DNA of 64,000 nt from Gemmatimonadota bacterium (lineage in GTDB: Bacteria > Gemmatimonadota > Gemmatimonadetes > Gemmatimonadales > GWC2-71-9), in the NCBI GenBank assembly GCA_027294455.1, contig JAPULZ010000171.1:1-64000 (forward strand), written 5' to 3'. A model generated the notes under the pieces. The model did not search any database, had not been told where the DNA came from, and saw only the letters and a list, made by a program, of their open reading frames with translations. The translations under genes and the position numbers were made by a program. How positions within the stretch are numbered: the first letter of the stretch is position 1; the number at the start of each line of letters is the position of its first letter. Below, one piece after another: positions 9,576 to 19,139 of the stretch.

Positions 9576-10930
9576 GGAGCAGCCGCCATGAGCGCCAGAT
9601 TGCGTTCCAGGAATTTGGTGTCGACGGACCCGGCGACGAAGTCCGGGTGGTCGATCACCGTCCGCAGGAACGGAATCGTCGTGGTGACGCCTTCGACGAT
9701 GAACGAGTCCAACGCCTGGCTCATGCGTCCCAACGCTTCCTCCCGCGTCAGGCCGTGCACGATCAACTTGGCGATCAAGGAGTCGTAGTGGGGCGGAATC
9801 ACACAACCCTGATAGATGTGCGTATCGACCCGCACGCCGGGGCCGCCCGGCGGATGGTACGCCGTGATGGTGCCCGGACACGGCTGGAAGTTGCGTTCGG
9901 GATCTTCAGCGTTCACGCGGCACTCGATCGTGTGGCCGCGGAGCTGGTTGCCGTGAAACTCGAAGCTGAGCGGATCGCCGCTCGCCGTGCGGATTTGTTC
10001 CTTGACCAGATCGAACCCAGTGGCCATTTCGGTCACCGGATGCTCGACCTGGATACGCGTGTTCATCTCCATGAAGTAGAACTTGCCGTCCGGCTCGAGC
10101 AGGAACTCGACGGTTCCGGCACCCACGTAGTTGATCCGGCTGGCCAGGCGCACCGCGGCGTCACCCATGCTCCGCCGCAGATCGTCATCGAGCCCGGGAC
10201 TCGGCGCCTCCTCGATCAGCTTCTGGTGACGCCGTTGCACGGAACAATCCCGCTCCCCGAGGTGCATGACGGAGCCGTGTTGGTCGCCCATGATCTGAAA
10301 TTCCACATGGCGCGGGTGGGCCAGATATTTCTCGACGTACACCTCGGCATTGCCGAACGCCGCCAACGCCTCGTTGCGGGCGAGCTGGAACGAATCGGCG
10401 AATGCCTCGGCATCGTCGGCCACGCGCATGCCCTTGCCCCCGCCACCAGCCGCCGCCTTGATGATCACGGGGAAGCCGATCTCCCGGGCGATCTGCAACG
10501 CGTTGTCGGCGCTGTCGATGGCGCCCGGCGATCCCGGCACCACCGGCACGTCCAACTCGATGGCGAGTTTCCGGGCAGCCGCCTTGTCACCCATGAGCCG
10601 GATCTGCTCCGCCGTGGGCCCGATGAACGTGATGTTCGACCCCACGCACGCCTCGGTAAACTCGGGGTTCTCGGCGAGGAAACCGTACCCTGGGTGGATG
10701 GCATCGGCTCCGGTGATTTCCGCGGCGGCGATGATGCGGGGAATCAGCAGGTAGGAGAGACGCCCCGGCGGCGGGCCGATACAGACATCGTCATCGGCGA
10801 AGCGGACGTGCAGGGATTCGCTGTCGGCTTCGCTGTACACCGCCACCGTCTCGATCCCGAGTTCGCGGCACGCACGGATGACCCGTAGAGCGATCTCTCC
10901 ACGGTTGGCGATGAGAACCTTCTTGAACAT
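9572..10930 (-). CDS. accC: Acetyl-CoA carboxylase biotin carboxylase subunit
   Basis: [36 protein letters not shown] ... [14 protein letters not shown] ... [11 protein letters not shown] ... [14 protein letters not shown]. Confidence 0.98.
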   Translation of the reverse strand: MFKKVLIANRGEIALRVIRACRELGIETVAVYSEADSESLHVRFADDDVCIGPPPGRLSYLLIPRIIAAAEITGADAIHPGYGFLAENPEFTEACVGSNITFIGPTAEQIRLMGDKAAARKLAIELDVPVVPGSPGAIDSADNALQIAREIGFPVIIKAAAGGGGKGMRVADDAEAFADSFQLARNEALAAFGNAEVYVEKYLAHPRHVEFQIMGDQHGSVMHLGERDCSVQRRHQKLIEEAPSPGLDDDLRRSMGDAAVRLASRINYVGAGTVEFLLEPDGKFYFMEMNTRIQVEHPVTEMATGFDLVKEQIRTASGDPLSFEFHGNQLRGHTIECRVNAEDPERNFQPCPGTITAYHPPGGPGVRVDTHIYQGCVIPPHYDSLIAKLIVHGLTREEALGRMSQALDSFIVEGVTTTIPFLRTVIDHPDFVAGSVDTKFLERNLALMAAAP

Positions 10931-10933
10931 CGT

Positions 10934-12079
10934 CTAGCAGGAGATACCCCCCTGATCGCTCAAGCCTTCCGAAAACGTGCGATCAGAGGTTCCCTCGATT
11001 CCGCTCACGCGGAGCGCAAATTCGCTCGGGTTGGTCGAATAGAAAACGGCGTCCTCGTAACTCACGACGTCTTTCTTGTACCAGTCCATCAGGGACTGAT
11101 CAAAGGCCTGCATACCGTACTGGACCGTTCCTTCCTTGATCAAGCTCGGAATGTTCAGCGCCTTTTCCGAATCGCGGATGTTTTCTTTCACCGCCGCCGT
11201 GTTGATCAACACCTCGCAGGCCGGTACCCGGGTTCGACCGTCCTTCGTCGGCACCAACCGGAGCGAGATGACGGCGTTCAAACAGGTCGAGAGGAGGTTG
11301 CGCACGGCATCGTGCTCGTGCGGCGGGAAGAACGAAATGATGCGGTTGATGGTTTGCGTCGCGTCCGTGGTGTGCAGCGTCGAAAACACGAGGTGGCCGG
11401 TGTCCGCCGCCTTCATTGCGGTGTCGAGCGTGATCTTGTCCCGGACCTCACCGATCATGATCACGTCCGGATCCTGACGAAGCACGTGCCTGAGCGCTGA
11501 TTCGAAGGACAAGGTGTCGCTGCCCACTTCCCGCTGGGAGATCGTCGCCTTGGCATCCTTGTGAAGGAACTCGATGGGGTCTTCGATGCTGATGACGTTG
11601 CAGGCCTTTGTCCGATTGATGTGGTCGATCATGGACGCCAGGGCCGTCGATTTGCCCGACCCGGTAATTCCCGTCACCAATACCAACCCGCGCGGCTCCA
11701 ATGCGATCTTCCGCAACACCTTGGGGAGGTTCAACTCCTCCATCGATTTCACGTTGTAGGGGATCGCCCGAAACACGAACGACAATGTGCCGCGCTGCTG
11801 GAACACGTTGGTCCGGAACCGGCCGACACCGGGTACGCCGATGGCGAAATCCGATTCCTTCATCTCGGCAAACTCCTTGACCTGCCGTGGCGTCATGATC
11901 TGTTCCGCAAGCCCCTTGAGTTGGTCGGGTTTCAAGGGCGCCGTCGGCAGCTCGACGAGCTCGCCGCGAATCCGCAGCATCGGCGGCCGGCCCACCTTGA
12001 CGTGAAGGTCGGAACCTTCACGTTTGACCAACTCGGTGATGGCATGCTTGAAATCAAACGGCGTGTTTACATCAGCCAT
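10934..12079 (-). CDS. pilT: Type IV pilus retraction/twitching ATPase (PilT/PilU family)
   Basis: VTGITGSGKSTALASMIDHIN Walker A, ISIEDPIEFLH, VGSDTLSFESALRHVLRQDPDVIMIGEVRD, GHLVFSTLHTTDA. Confidence 0.93.
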   Translation of the reverse strand: MADVNTPFDFKHAITELVKREGSDLHVKVGRPPMLRIRGELVELPTAPLKPDQLKGLAEQIMTPRQVKEFAEMKESDFAIGVPGVGRFRTNVFQQRGTLSFVFRAIPYNVKSMEELNLPKVLRKIALEPRGLVLVTGITGSGKSTALASMIDHINRTKACNVISIEDPIEFLHKDAKATISQREVGSDTLSFESALRHVLRQDPDVIMIGEVRDKITLDTAMKAADTGHLVFSTLHTTDATQTINRIISFFPPHEHDAVRNLLSTCLNAVISLRLVPTKDGRTRVPACEVLINTAAVKENIRDSEKALNIPSLIKEGTVQYGMQAFDQSLMDWYKKDVVSYEDAVFYSTNPSEFALRVSGIEGTSDRTFSEGLSDQGGISC

Positions 12080-12542
12080 TGGGATCCACTAAGTAAAGGA
12101 CTTGTCCGAATTCGACGGGTTGTGCGTCTTCGACCAGCACCTTCGTGATGACACCCGACACTTCGGAATCCAGCGGGTTCATGATCTTCATCGCCTCAAT
12201 AATACACAAGGTCTTGCCGGGACTGACGCGACTTCCCTCGCGCACGTACGGTTCCGCGCCCGGCTCGGGTCGAGCGTAGTACGTCCCGACCATCGGCGAC
12301 TTGATCTCAAGGTACTCGCGTTCGGCCTCGTCGCCTCCCGCTGGCGCGTCGCCGTCGCTCTCCAAGGCCGGCGGTGCCGCGGGGGCGTTCCCCCCCGGTA
12401 CGGCGACCTGATATGTCACAGGACCGCCGCCACCACCCTTCGAGACCTTGATCGTCGTCGTCCACCTGCGCACTTCGATCGTGTCCGCATTGGAGCTGTT
12501 GAGCAGATCGAGCAACTCCCGGACGAACTTGAGATCGATCAT
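12072..12542 (-). CDS. accB: Biotin carboxyl carrier protein of acetyl-CoA carboxylase
   Basis: C-terminal biotinyl domain with CIIEAMKIMNPLDSEVSGVI; acidic/Pro-Ala linker. Confidence 0.96.
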   Translation of the reverse strand: MIDLKFVRELLDLLNSSNADTIEVRRWTTTIKVSKGGGGGPVTYQVAVPGGNAPAAPPALESDGDAPAGGDEAEREYLEIKSPMVGTYYARPEPGAEPYVREGSRVSPGKTLCIIEAMKIMNPLDSEVSGVITKVLVEDAQPVEFGQVLYLVDPNG

Positions 12543-13099
12543 ACGCGAGTCAGGTACTTGTCCTCGCGGCGGTCCACTTTGAGAACGTCTCCCTGCTGCA
12601 CGAACAGGGGCACCTGGATGACCGCCCCGGTTTCCAGCTTGGCCGCTTTGGTAGCGCCCTGGGCCGTATCTCCGCGAACACCCGGCTCCGTCTCCACGAC
12701 CTCGAGCTCGACGAAATGGGGCAACTCGATCATGATGACCTTATCGTCATGGACAAGTCCATGACATTCCATCTCCTCTTTCAGGTACTTGAGCTGATCG
12801 TCGCCGATGAGCTCCGAGTTGATGGGAATGTCGTCATAGGTCTCTTGGTCCATGAAGTGATACAGCTGGCCGTCGCTGTAGGAATACTGAACGGATCGGC
12901 GCTCGAGTCGCACCTCGTCGATGCGTTCGCCGGCGTTCCAGGTCCTGTCGGTCACCGCGCCGGTCAGCACGTTCTTCAGCTTGGTGCGTACGAACGCCCC
13001 ACCCTTGCCGGGCTTCACGTGCTGAAAATAGGTGATCTGAAACAACTGGCCGTCGATCTTGAGCACCATGCCGTTTCGGAAATCTGCCGTACTCGCCAT
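12539..13099 (-). CDS. efp: Translation elongation factor P
   Basis: MASTADFRNGMVLKIDGQLFQITYFQHVKPGKGGAFVRTKLKNVLTG; ETEPGVRGDTAQGATKAAKLETGAVIQVPLFV. Confidence 0.97.
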   Translation of the reverse strand: MASTADFRNGMVLKIDGQLFQITYFQHVKPGKGGAFVRTKLKNVLTGAVTDRTWNAGERIDEVRLERRSVQYSYSDGQLYHFMDQETYDDIPINSELIGDDQLKYLKEEMECHGLVHDDKVIMIELPHFVELEVVETEPGVRGDTAQGATKAAKLETGAVIQVPLFVQQGDVLKVDRREDKYLTRV

Positions 13100-13147
13100 C
13101 CCGCTATCGCAATCCGTCTTTAAAGAATCGTTGGAACCATCACCGGG

Positions 13148-14242
13148 CTATACCAATTCCCGTAGCTCGGTGTCGCCGTCCGACAGGAGCGTGGCGCCGT
13201 CGGCGGTGACATGAACATCGTCCTCGATCCGCACGCCGCCCCAACCCGGCAAGTAGATCCCGGGCTCGACCGTGACGACCGCGTCCGCCGGGATCTCCTT
13301 CTCGTTGGCCCGGCCGAGGCTCGGCCCCTCGTGCACTTCGAGGCCCAGGCCGTGTCCCAACGAATGCCCGAACTGATCTCCAAACCCGCGGGCCTCGATG
13401 ATCGAGCGAGCGAGGGCATCGGCATCCCGGCCGGTCATGCCGGCCCGCACGTGTTGCACCGCCCGACCCTGCGCCTCCCGAACGAGCTCGTACATGCTCC
13501 GCTGCCGCTCGTCGGCCGCGCGGCCAACCACCACCGTCCGCGTAACGTCCGCGCAGTATCCATCCACCTGGGCCCCAAAGTCAAGCAGGAGCCAATCGCC
13601 GGATTCGACGATCCGTTCGGTGGTGCCGGCGTGCGGCAACGCGCTCCGCGGCCCGGAGGCCACGATGGTGGGAAACGGGTGCCACTCACTCCCCCGTACC
13701 CGCAGCTCGTGCTCCAGGGTCGCCGCCACATCCAGTTCCCGCTGGCCCACCCGGACCGTCTCCAGCGCCGCCTGCAGCGCCTCGCACGCGAGGCGCGCCG
13801 CCTCGGCGATGGACGCGATCTCCTCGGCGTCTTTTTGGCTTCTCAGGGCCTCGACGAGGTCGGTCGTCGGACGGGCCTCGATACCATTGCCGTTCTCGGC
13901 CAACCGGCGCTCCGCCGCAGCCGACAGCGTCTCGGCCTCGTAGCCGACCGCCACCACCCTCCGCATCTCCGACAGCGTGCGGATCGCCTTCGCCCACAGC
14001 TCACGCTCGACGATCTCCACCCGCGCAAGACTCCCAACTTCCTCGGCCGCCTGCTCCCGATAGCGGAAGTCGGAGTAGAGCACGAGTTCCCGCTCCCCGA
14101 CCACGACCAGCGCAGACGTCCCGGTGAACCCCGTCAGGTAGCGAACGTTGGGGAGATGGGAAACGATGAGCGCGTCGAGCTCCCGCTCCCCCAACGCGGC
14201 GCGCAGCCGATCCAGCCGCGCTTCCCGCCGATCACCGCTCAC
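13148..14242 (-). CDS. M24-family Xaa-Pro aminopeptidase
   Basis: 364 aa; LLLDFGAQVDGYCADVTRTVVVG, FGHSLGHGLGLEVHEGPSLG, VVTVEPGIYLPGWGGVRIEDDVHV. Confidence 0.93.
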   Translation of the reverse strand: MSGDRREARLDRLRAALGERELDALIVSHLPNVRYLTGFTGTSALVVVGERELVLYSDFRYREQAAEEVGSLARVEIVERELWAKAIRTLSEMRRVVAVGYEAETLSAAAERRLAENGNGIEARPTTDLVEALRSQKDAEEIASIAEAARLACEALQAALETVRVGQRELDVAATLEHELRVRGSEWHPFPTIVASGPRSALPHAGTTERIVESGDWLLLDFGAQVDGYCADVTRTVVVGRAADERQRSMYELVREAQGRAVQHVRAGMTGRDADALARSIIEARGFGDQFGHSLGHGLGLEVHEGPSLGRANEKEIPADAVVTVEPGIYLPGWGGVRIEDDVHVTADGATLLSDGDTELRELV

Positions 14243-14675
14243 GCGATTTTAGATGAGCGACCAACGCGTCGAACGCCAAAAGGTACCCCAGTCCACCAAA
14301 TCCTGCGACAACCCCCACGGCGATATCGGCAAGGCGCGAATGTCGCCGTTCCGCCTCGCGGGCGAAGATGTTGGAGAGATGGACTTCGACGAAGGGGATA
14401 CGCACCGCCAGAAACGCGTCGCGGATGGCCAGGGAGGTATGGGTAAACGCCGCCGCGTTCACGAGAGCTCCGTCGGCCTCGCCTCGCAGGGCTTGCACGA
14501 CGTCGACGAACTCCCCCTCCCCATTGGTTTGGTGCCACGCCACCGCCACTCCCTCGATGTCCGCCTTCGCGCGAACCGCCTTCTCGATGTCGTCGAGGGA
14601 GTCCGTCCCATACACTTCGGGCTCCCGGGCCCCCAGCAGGTTGAGGTTGGGCCCGTTCAAGACCGCGATGTGCAC
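14232..14675 (-). CDS. aroQ: Type II 3-dehydroquinate dehydratase
   Basis: MHIAVLNGPNLNLLGAREPEVYG; HQTNGEGEFVDVVQAL; NAAAFTHTSLAIRDAF; EVHLSNIFARE. Start shares 1 nt with the upstream stop (TAGTG). Confidence 0.96.
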   Translation of the reverse strand: MHIAVLNGPNLNLLGAREPEVYGTDSLDDIEKAVRAKADIEGVAVAWHQTNGEGEFVDVVQALRGEADGALVNAAAFTHTSLAIRDAFLAVRIPFVEVHLSNIFAREAERRHSRLADIAVGVVAGFGGLGYLLAFDALVAHLKSRER

Positions 14676-16531
14676 TACGACTTGAGGCCCTTGAGCCAGT
14701 GCTTGAAGTCGCCTTCCCCCCGGGATTCGGCCCCGTGTTGGCCACCGCCTGAGGGATTCGGCTCGGATTTCCCTTCGTCGAAGAAATTTTCGAACGACAT
14801 GCCGCCCGGCTGCCGGGGGGCCGGCGATGAAGAGCCGGCGTCGCCGAACGCTGCCGCCGGTGGATTGCCGCCGCTGCCCGCCGGGACGCCATCGCCCGCA
14901 GGCGGGGTCGCGCTCTCCAGCGGAGTTCCACTCGACGGCCCGGCATGTCCTTCGGCTAACAACTGGGCGAAAAACTCTCGGGTGGACCGGCCACCGGTTT
15001 GGCCCGCATGAAACGAGGGCCTGGCAGGAACCTCCGCCGCCGCGGGCATCGCCGGTGACTCAGGGGGCTGCGGCTGCGGCCCCTCGGCCAGCTCGGCGAG
15101 CCGCGCCTTGAGCCCCGCGTCGTCCGGCCGCTGGGCGAGCAGCTGGCGATAGACGCGGCGGGCTTCCTCGAGCAATCCTTGGCGCACGTACACCTCGGCC
15201 ATGGTCTCGGTGACCACCGGCTCGGGTTCGGACACCACCGGGCGCTCGGCCGGCCGGTCCGGAACACTGGTTACCGCCGGCGCCTCCGTCTCGAGCTCGC
15301 CGACCCCATCGCCCAGCTCAGCGGCATGGTCGAAGCCCTCCGCCGTGCCTGCCGCCTGCAGCTCGATGGGCTCATCCTGCTCGACCGTGGCCCCGACCAC
15401 CCCCGCCTCGGTGGCGTCCTCACCCATCCTCGATTCCAGGCTGCTCAAGTGGTCGACCTCCTCCGAGCCCCGGGCCTCGCCGAGCTCGACGGAGCCCGGC
15501 CGTTCCACCTCGGCCCCCACCACGCCCTCACGGTACGATCCCGGGACCAGCTCCACCGGCTGGTCTTTTTGGACGGCGGCCCCGATGACGCCGGGCGAGG
15601 ACTCTCGGGACGCGGCCGTGGGCGGGACGATCGATGGCTCGACATCGGCGATGACCGCGGGCTCCGACGGAGCGCCCAGCTGGGCATCGGGCTCGAACGG
15701 CAGGCGCTCGAGTACCTCGACCTCATCCGATGCCGCCGGCGGGCCCGAATCAGGCACGGGCGCCGCCGCCGGTTGGCTCGTTTCCCGGACCCGGATCGGA
15801 TCCGGTGGGGCCATGGCGTCGGGCGGAGAGGTGGTCAGGGAGGCGGGACCCATGGTCTCATACTCTGACGGGACATCCGTCGCGCCCTCGAGGGAGAGCT
15901 CGCCGATGCGGGTCGGATCCTGGACCGGGGATGCCTCGGCCACATCGTCCGGGGTGGCATCCACATCGTCCGGGGTGGCATCCACCTCGGCCAGTGCCGC
16001 TTCCACCGGTCCCGGCGCGGGCTCCGGGAGCGCCTCCGCCACGTCTGCCGGCGCCGCCGGTTCGACGGACGGGGCCTCGGGCGTCGCTGGGTCGGCCGCT
16101 GCGACTTCTTCGGGCGCCTCGGCCGCATCCTCAGCTCCCTCGATGCGTTCCAGCATCTCCCGCGCGGCGTCGTTCATGGGATCGACTTCCAGCAGGCGCG
16201 CAAGCCATTGGCAGGACTCGGATGGTGTTTCGCTCCGCTCCGCAATGTCCGCCAGACCCTTCAGGGCGATCACGTTCTCCGAATCCAGCTCCAGCACCTT
16301 GCCCAGGACCTCGTGGGCCAAGGGGTCGTCCCCATGGTCCTGAAGGCAACGGGCGTGCACGATATGGCCGCTCACGTAGTTGGCACGCTCTTCCAGCCCT
16401 TTGCGTACTATGTCCAGGGCATGTTCGATTTCACCGGCCCGGCGGTACTCCTCGGCCAAGGCGGCGAACCATTGGGAAGGTTTTTCTTCGTACCTGCGTT
16501 TGAGCTTCTCGATTTCGCTCTGATAAGCCAT
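14675..16531 (-). CDS. TPR-repeat protein with a long acidic Pro/Ala-rich linker
   Basis: N-terminal TPRs (FAALAEEYRRAGEIEHALDIVRKGLEE), low-complexity middle, C-terminal TPR (AEVYVRQGLLEEARRVYRQLLAQRPDDAGLKARLAEL) and terminal FKHWLKGLKS. Confidence 0.8.
   Translation of the reverse strand: MAYQSEIEKLKRRYEEKPSQWFAALAEEYRRAGEIEHALDIVRKGLEERANYVSGHIVHARCLQDHGDDPLAHEVLGKVLELDSENVIALKGLADIAERSETPSESCQWLARLLEVDPMNDAAREMLERIEGAEDAAEAPEEVAAADPATPEAPSVEPAAPADVAEALPEPAPGPVEAALAEVDATPDDVDATPDDVAEASPVQDPTRIGELSLEGATDVPSEYETMGPASLTTSPPDAMAPPDPIRVRETSQPAAAPVPDSGPPAASDEVEVLERLPFEPDAQLGAPSEPAVIADVEPSIVPPTAASRESSPGVIGAAVQKDQPVELVPGSYREGVVGAEVERPGSVELGEARGSEEVDHLSSLESRMGEDATEAGVVGATVEQDEPIELQAAGTAEGFDHAAELGDGVGELETEAPAVTSVPDRPAERPVVSEPEPVVTETMAEVYVRQGLLEEARRVYRQLLAQRPDDAGLKARLAELAEGPQPQPPESPAMPAAAEVPARPSFHAGQTGGRSTREFFAQLLAEGHAGPSSGTPLESATPPAGDGVPAGSGGNPPAAAFGDAGSSSPAPRQPGGMSFENFFDEGKSEPNPSGGGQHGAESRGEGDFKHWLKGLKS
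15941..15982. repeat. Perfect 2 x 21-nt tandem duplication (cacatcgtccggggtggcatc) inside the TPR-protein linker
   Basis: The two 21-nt units read directly from the sequence are identical; they encode VDATPDD-VDATPDD on the minus strand. Confidence 0.95.
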
Positions 16532-16676
16532 GGGCGAGGGGCATCCTCGGAGTCATCTACGGGGAGTCCAAATTAGTCAGCTCGGGTGATTTCTGCAACC
16601 AAGTCGGGTTGAGTTTTCGTGTTGTCACACTTAGACTTAGGCCCCTTCTACCTCCTGAAACGGGCGGTGTCGAATC

Positions 16677-18542
16677 ATGATGCGAAACCTGCGCGCGAAC
16701 GCCAAGTGGATCATGCTCTTTCTGGCCGTGGCCTTTGTCGGCTGGATGGTGTTCGACGTGGGGATGGACGTGACCGGCCAGGGGGGCGCGAGCCTTACCG
16801 ACGTGGCCGCTCGGGTCAACGGCACCAAGATCGACATGCAAACCTACTACAACGCCCTGCGGGTCGCTCAGGACCAGCGCCGGCAGCAGGGGCTCGGCTT
16901 TGCAACCACCCTGGAGGAACAGCGGGCCTTCGAGGACGCGGTCCTCGAAAACCTGATTCAACAGGTCCTGCTGAAACAGGAGTATCGCCGCCGGGGCATT
17001 CGCGTCTCGGACGAAGAGATCATCTCCATGGCGCAGACATCTCCGCCCCCCGAGCTGCTCCGCGAGCCCCAATTCCAGACCGACGGCCAGTTCGATCAGG
17101 AAAAATACCGCCGGTTCGTCGCGTCCGGCGTGGACCCCACGTTCACGCTGGCACTCGAAGCACGATATCGGGAGGAAATCCCCCGGATCAAGCTCTACGA
17201 GCAACTGACGACCGACGTGTATGTCACCGACTCGGAGCTTTGGCAGGTTTACCGGGACGGCCATGACTCTACCACAGTCAACCTGATCGAGCTGATCCCC
17301 GAGGCGATGGTGGCAGACTCGGCGATCACGCTCACCGACGACGAAGTCCAAGAGTATTATCGCGAACACCACGACGATTTCACCCGTTCCCCAGCCGCGT
17401 TCATGAGCTACCTCACCACGTCGAGGCAAACCACCGGCGCTGACACGGCCGCGGCCTTCGCGCGCGCGGCGAAGTTACGGCAGGAGATTCTGGACGGAGC
17501 CGATTTCGCCGAAGTGGCGTCACAGGAATCCGCCGATTCCACGAGTCGCGTGCAGGGAGGTGACCTCGGGGTGTTCGCGCGGGGCGGCTTGGTCACGGAG
17601 TTCGAGCAGGCCACCATCGCGCTTCGCGATGGCGAAATCTCCGAGCCGGTCCTCACCGCGTTCGGGTTGCACGTGATCAAACGGGAGCGCGTCACGGCCG
17701 ACAGCATCCATGCGCACCACATCCTCATCCCCATCGAACTCGCCGGCGATCATCTCGACGAGGTCGAAGCACGCGCGGACACGATGGACCTGTTCGCCGC
17801 CGAACTCGACGATCCCGCCGCCCTCGACGACGTGGCCGACATGTTGTCCATCCCGGTCCTGGCGGCACCGCTCGTTCTCGAAGGGAATCGCATGGTCATC
17901 GACGGCCGGGTGATACCGGACGCCGGACTCTGGGCTTTCGAGGCGATTCCCGGCGAAATCTCGCAGGTCGTCGAGACGCCGTCGGACTTCTACCTTTTCC
18001 GTCTCGACAGCGTGCGCCCGGAGGGCGTGCCACCGTTCACCGAGGTCGCGGAGGAGGTGCGCGCGGCCGCCTTGAGCGCCCGGAAGTGGGAGATCGCAGC
18101 CGCGCAGGCCGACGAGATCGCCGCCGAATTGCGATCCGGAAAACACTTGGCCGAAGCGGCCCTCGAACGGCTCCTGACTTTCCGCACGTTCGGTCCGATG
18201 ACCCGACTCAGCCCCAGCCCCGAGATTGCGACACTTCCCGAGGTGGTCGGCATGGCGTTCGGTCTCGGCGTGGACGAGTCGAGCCCACCGATTCGCACCG
18301 AGCTGGCGATCTATTTCGTCGAGCCAACGGCGAAGTATCTGGCCGACAGCAGTGCTTTCGCGTCCGAGGTAGAACTCCTGCGCTTGCAGGTACTCGACGA
18401 AGCACGAGACCAGCGAGTCCGCCGGTTCATGCTGTCCCTGCGCAACGGGGCCGACGTGATTGATCGAAGGAGAGACCTGGAGCGGGCGCAACGGGATCTC
18501 GAGCGGGCCAACCCGGGGCTGTTCAATCCGCTGGGCTTTTGA
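16677..18542 (+). CDS. SurA/PpiD-like peptidyl-prolyl isomerase (periplasmic, N-terminal TM anchor)
   Basis: 621 aa; N-terminal TM WIMLFLAVAFVGWMVFDVGM, SurA_N region, rotamase motif GGDLGVFARGGLVTEFEQATIALRDGEISEPVLTAFGLHVIKRE. Confidence 0.9.
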   Translation: MMRNLRANAKWIMLFLAVAFVGWMVFDVGMDVTGQGGASLTDVAARVNGTKIDMQTYYNALRVAQDQRRQQGLGFATTLEEQRAFEDAVLENLIQQVLLKQEYRRRGIRVSDEEIISMAQTSPPPELLREPQFQTDGQFDQEKYRRFVASGVDPTFTLALEARYREEIPRIKLYEQLTTDVYVTDSELWQVYRDGHDSTTVNLIELIPEAMVADSAITLTDDEVQEYYREHHDDFTRSPAAFMSYLTTSRQTTGADTAAAFARAAKLRQEILDGADFAEVASQESADSTSRVQGGDLGVFARGGLVTEFEQATIALRDGEISEPVLTAFGLHVIKRERVTADSIHAHHILIPIELAGDHLDEVEARADTMDLFAAELDDPAALDDVADMLSIPVLAAPLVLEGNRMVIDGRVIPDAGLWAFEAIPGEISQVVETPSDFYLFRLDSVRPEGVPPFTEVAEEVRAAALSARKWEIAAAQADEIAAELRSGKHLAEAALERLLTFRTFGPMTRLSPSPEIATLPEVVGMAFGLGVDESSPPIRTELAIYFVEPTAKYLADSSAFASEVELLRLQVLDEARDQRVRRFMLSLRNGADVIDRRRDLERAQRDLERANPGLFNPLGF

Positions 18543-18561
18543 GGAGAGAACCGCAACATCG

Positions 18562-18605
18562 GTGACCGCCGAAACCGGAGTGCCTCATTCCGGTTGGACG
18601 GTCAC
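18562..18605. terminator. Bipartite inverted repeat between convergent genes (candidate bidirectional terminator/hairpin)
   Basis: GTGACCG ... AACCGGA ... TCCGGTT ... CGGTCAC nested arms between the convergent PPIase stop (18542) and tatA stop (18618). No long T-tract. Confidence 0.5.
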
Positions 18606-18617
18606 ACAGACGTCACC

Positions 18618-18854
18618 TTACTCGCTCAACTTCTTCGGGTCGCCCGATCCCGTTGTCACCTGGTCGATTTGCCGCTGGGGCTCTTCGGGTTCGGAACGAT
18701 CGAGTTCTCGTTTGACTTCCGTGATGTTCCGCTTGAACTCCCGGATTCCCTTCCCCATCGCGGCGCCCATCTCGGGCAACCGCTTCGCACCAAACACCAG
18801 TAGCAATCCCAGCAAGATGAGCAGGAGCTCCCATGGACCAACGTTGAATGGCAT
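18618..18854 (-). CDS. tatA: Sec-independent translocase protein TatA/TatE family
   Basis: MPFNVGPWELLLILLGLLLVFGAKRLPEMGAAMGKGIREFKRNITEVKREL. Confidence 0.95.
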   Translation of the reverse strand: MPFNVGPWELLLILLGLLLVFGAKRLPEMGAAMGKGIREFKRNITEVKRELDRSEPEEPQRQIDQVTTGSGDPKKLSE

Positions 18855-18863
18855 CTCTGCCCC

Positions 18864-19136
18864 CTAGAAAAGCGAACGCGCAACGAGGTAGGCCAGCGCA
18901 ACGCCCACGAGCGCGAGTAGCGACACCTGAACGCCGAGCGGCCCCAGGGTCATGTTCACTACCAGTAAATTAACATGAAATGGCCCGATTGAGGGGTTTA
19001 CCGTCCACGTGAAGAACTCCTTGGCCGGCCCCTGGGGGAGGAACCGGTCCAACAAGGCCGAGAGAAACCCGCCCAGGACGAACCCCGCGGCTAGAACCGA
19101 CACATAGAAACCCGGGCGGTGAGGGCCGATGGTCAC
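18864..19136 (-). CDS. DUF4321-like small membrane protein
   Basis: 90 aa, two TM segments; GFVLGGFLSALLDRFLPQGPAKEFFTWTVNPSIGPFHVNLLVVNMTLG. Confidence 0.7.
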   Translation of the reverse strand: MTIGPHRPGFYVSVLAAGFVLGGFLSALLDRFLPQGPAKEFFTWTVNPSIGPFHVNLLVVNMTLGPLGVQVSLLALVGVALAYLVARSLF

Positions 19137-19139
19137 AGC

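Noticed and set aside
16532-16676. Divergent promoters between the TPR gene and the PPIase
   Set aside because: A divergent promoter region is expected from gene orientation, but no hexamer pair matches consensus well enough to assign coordinates.
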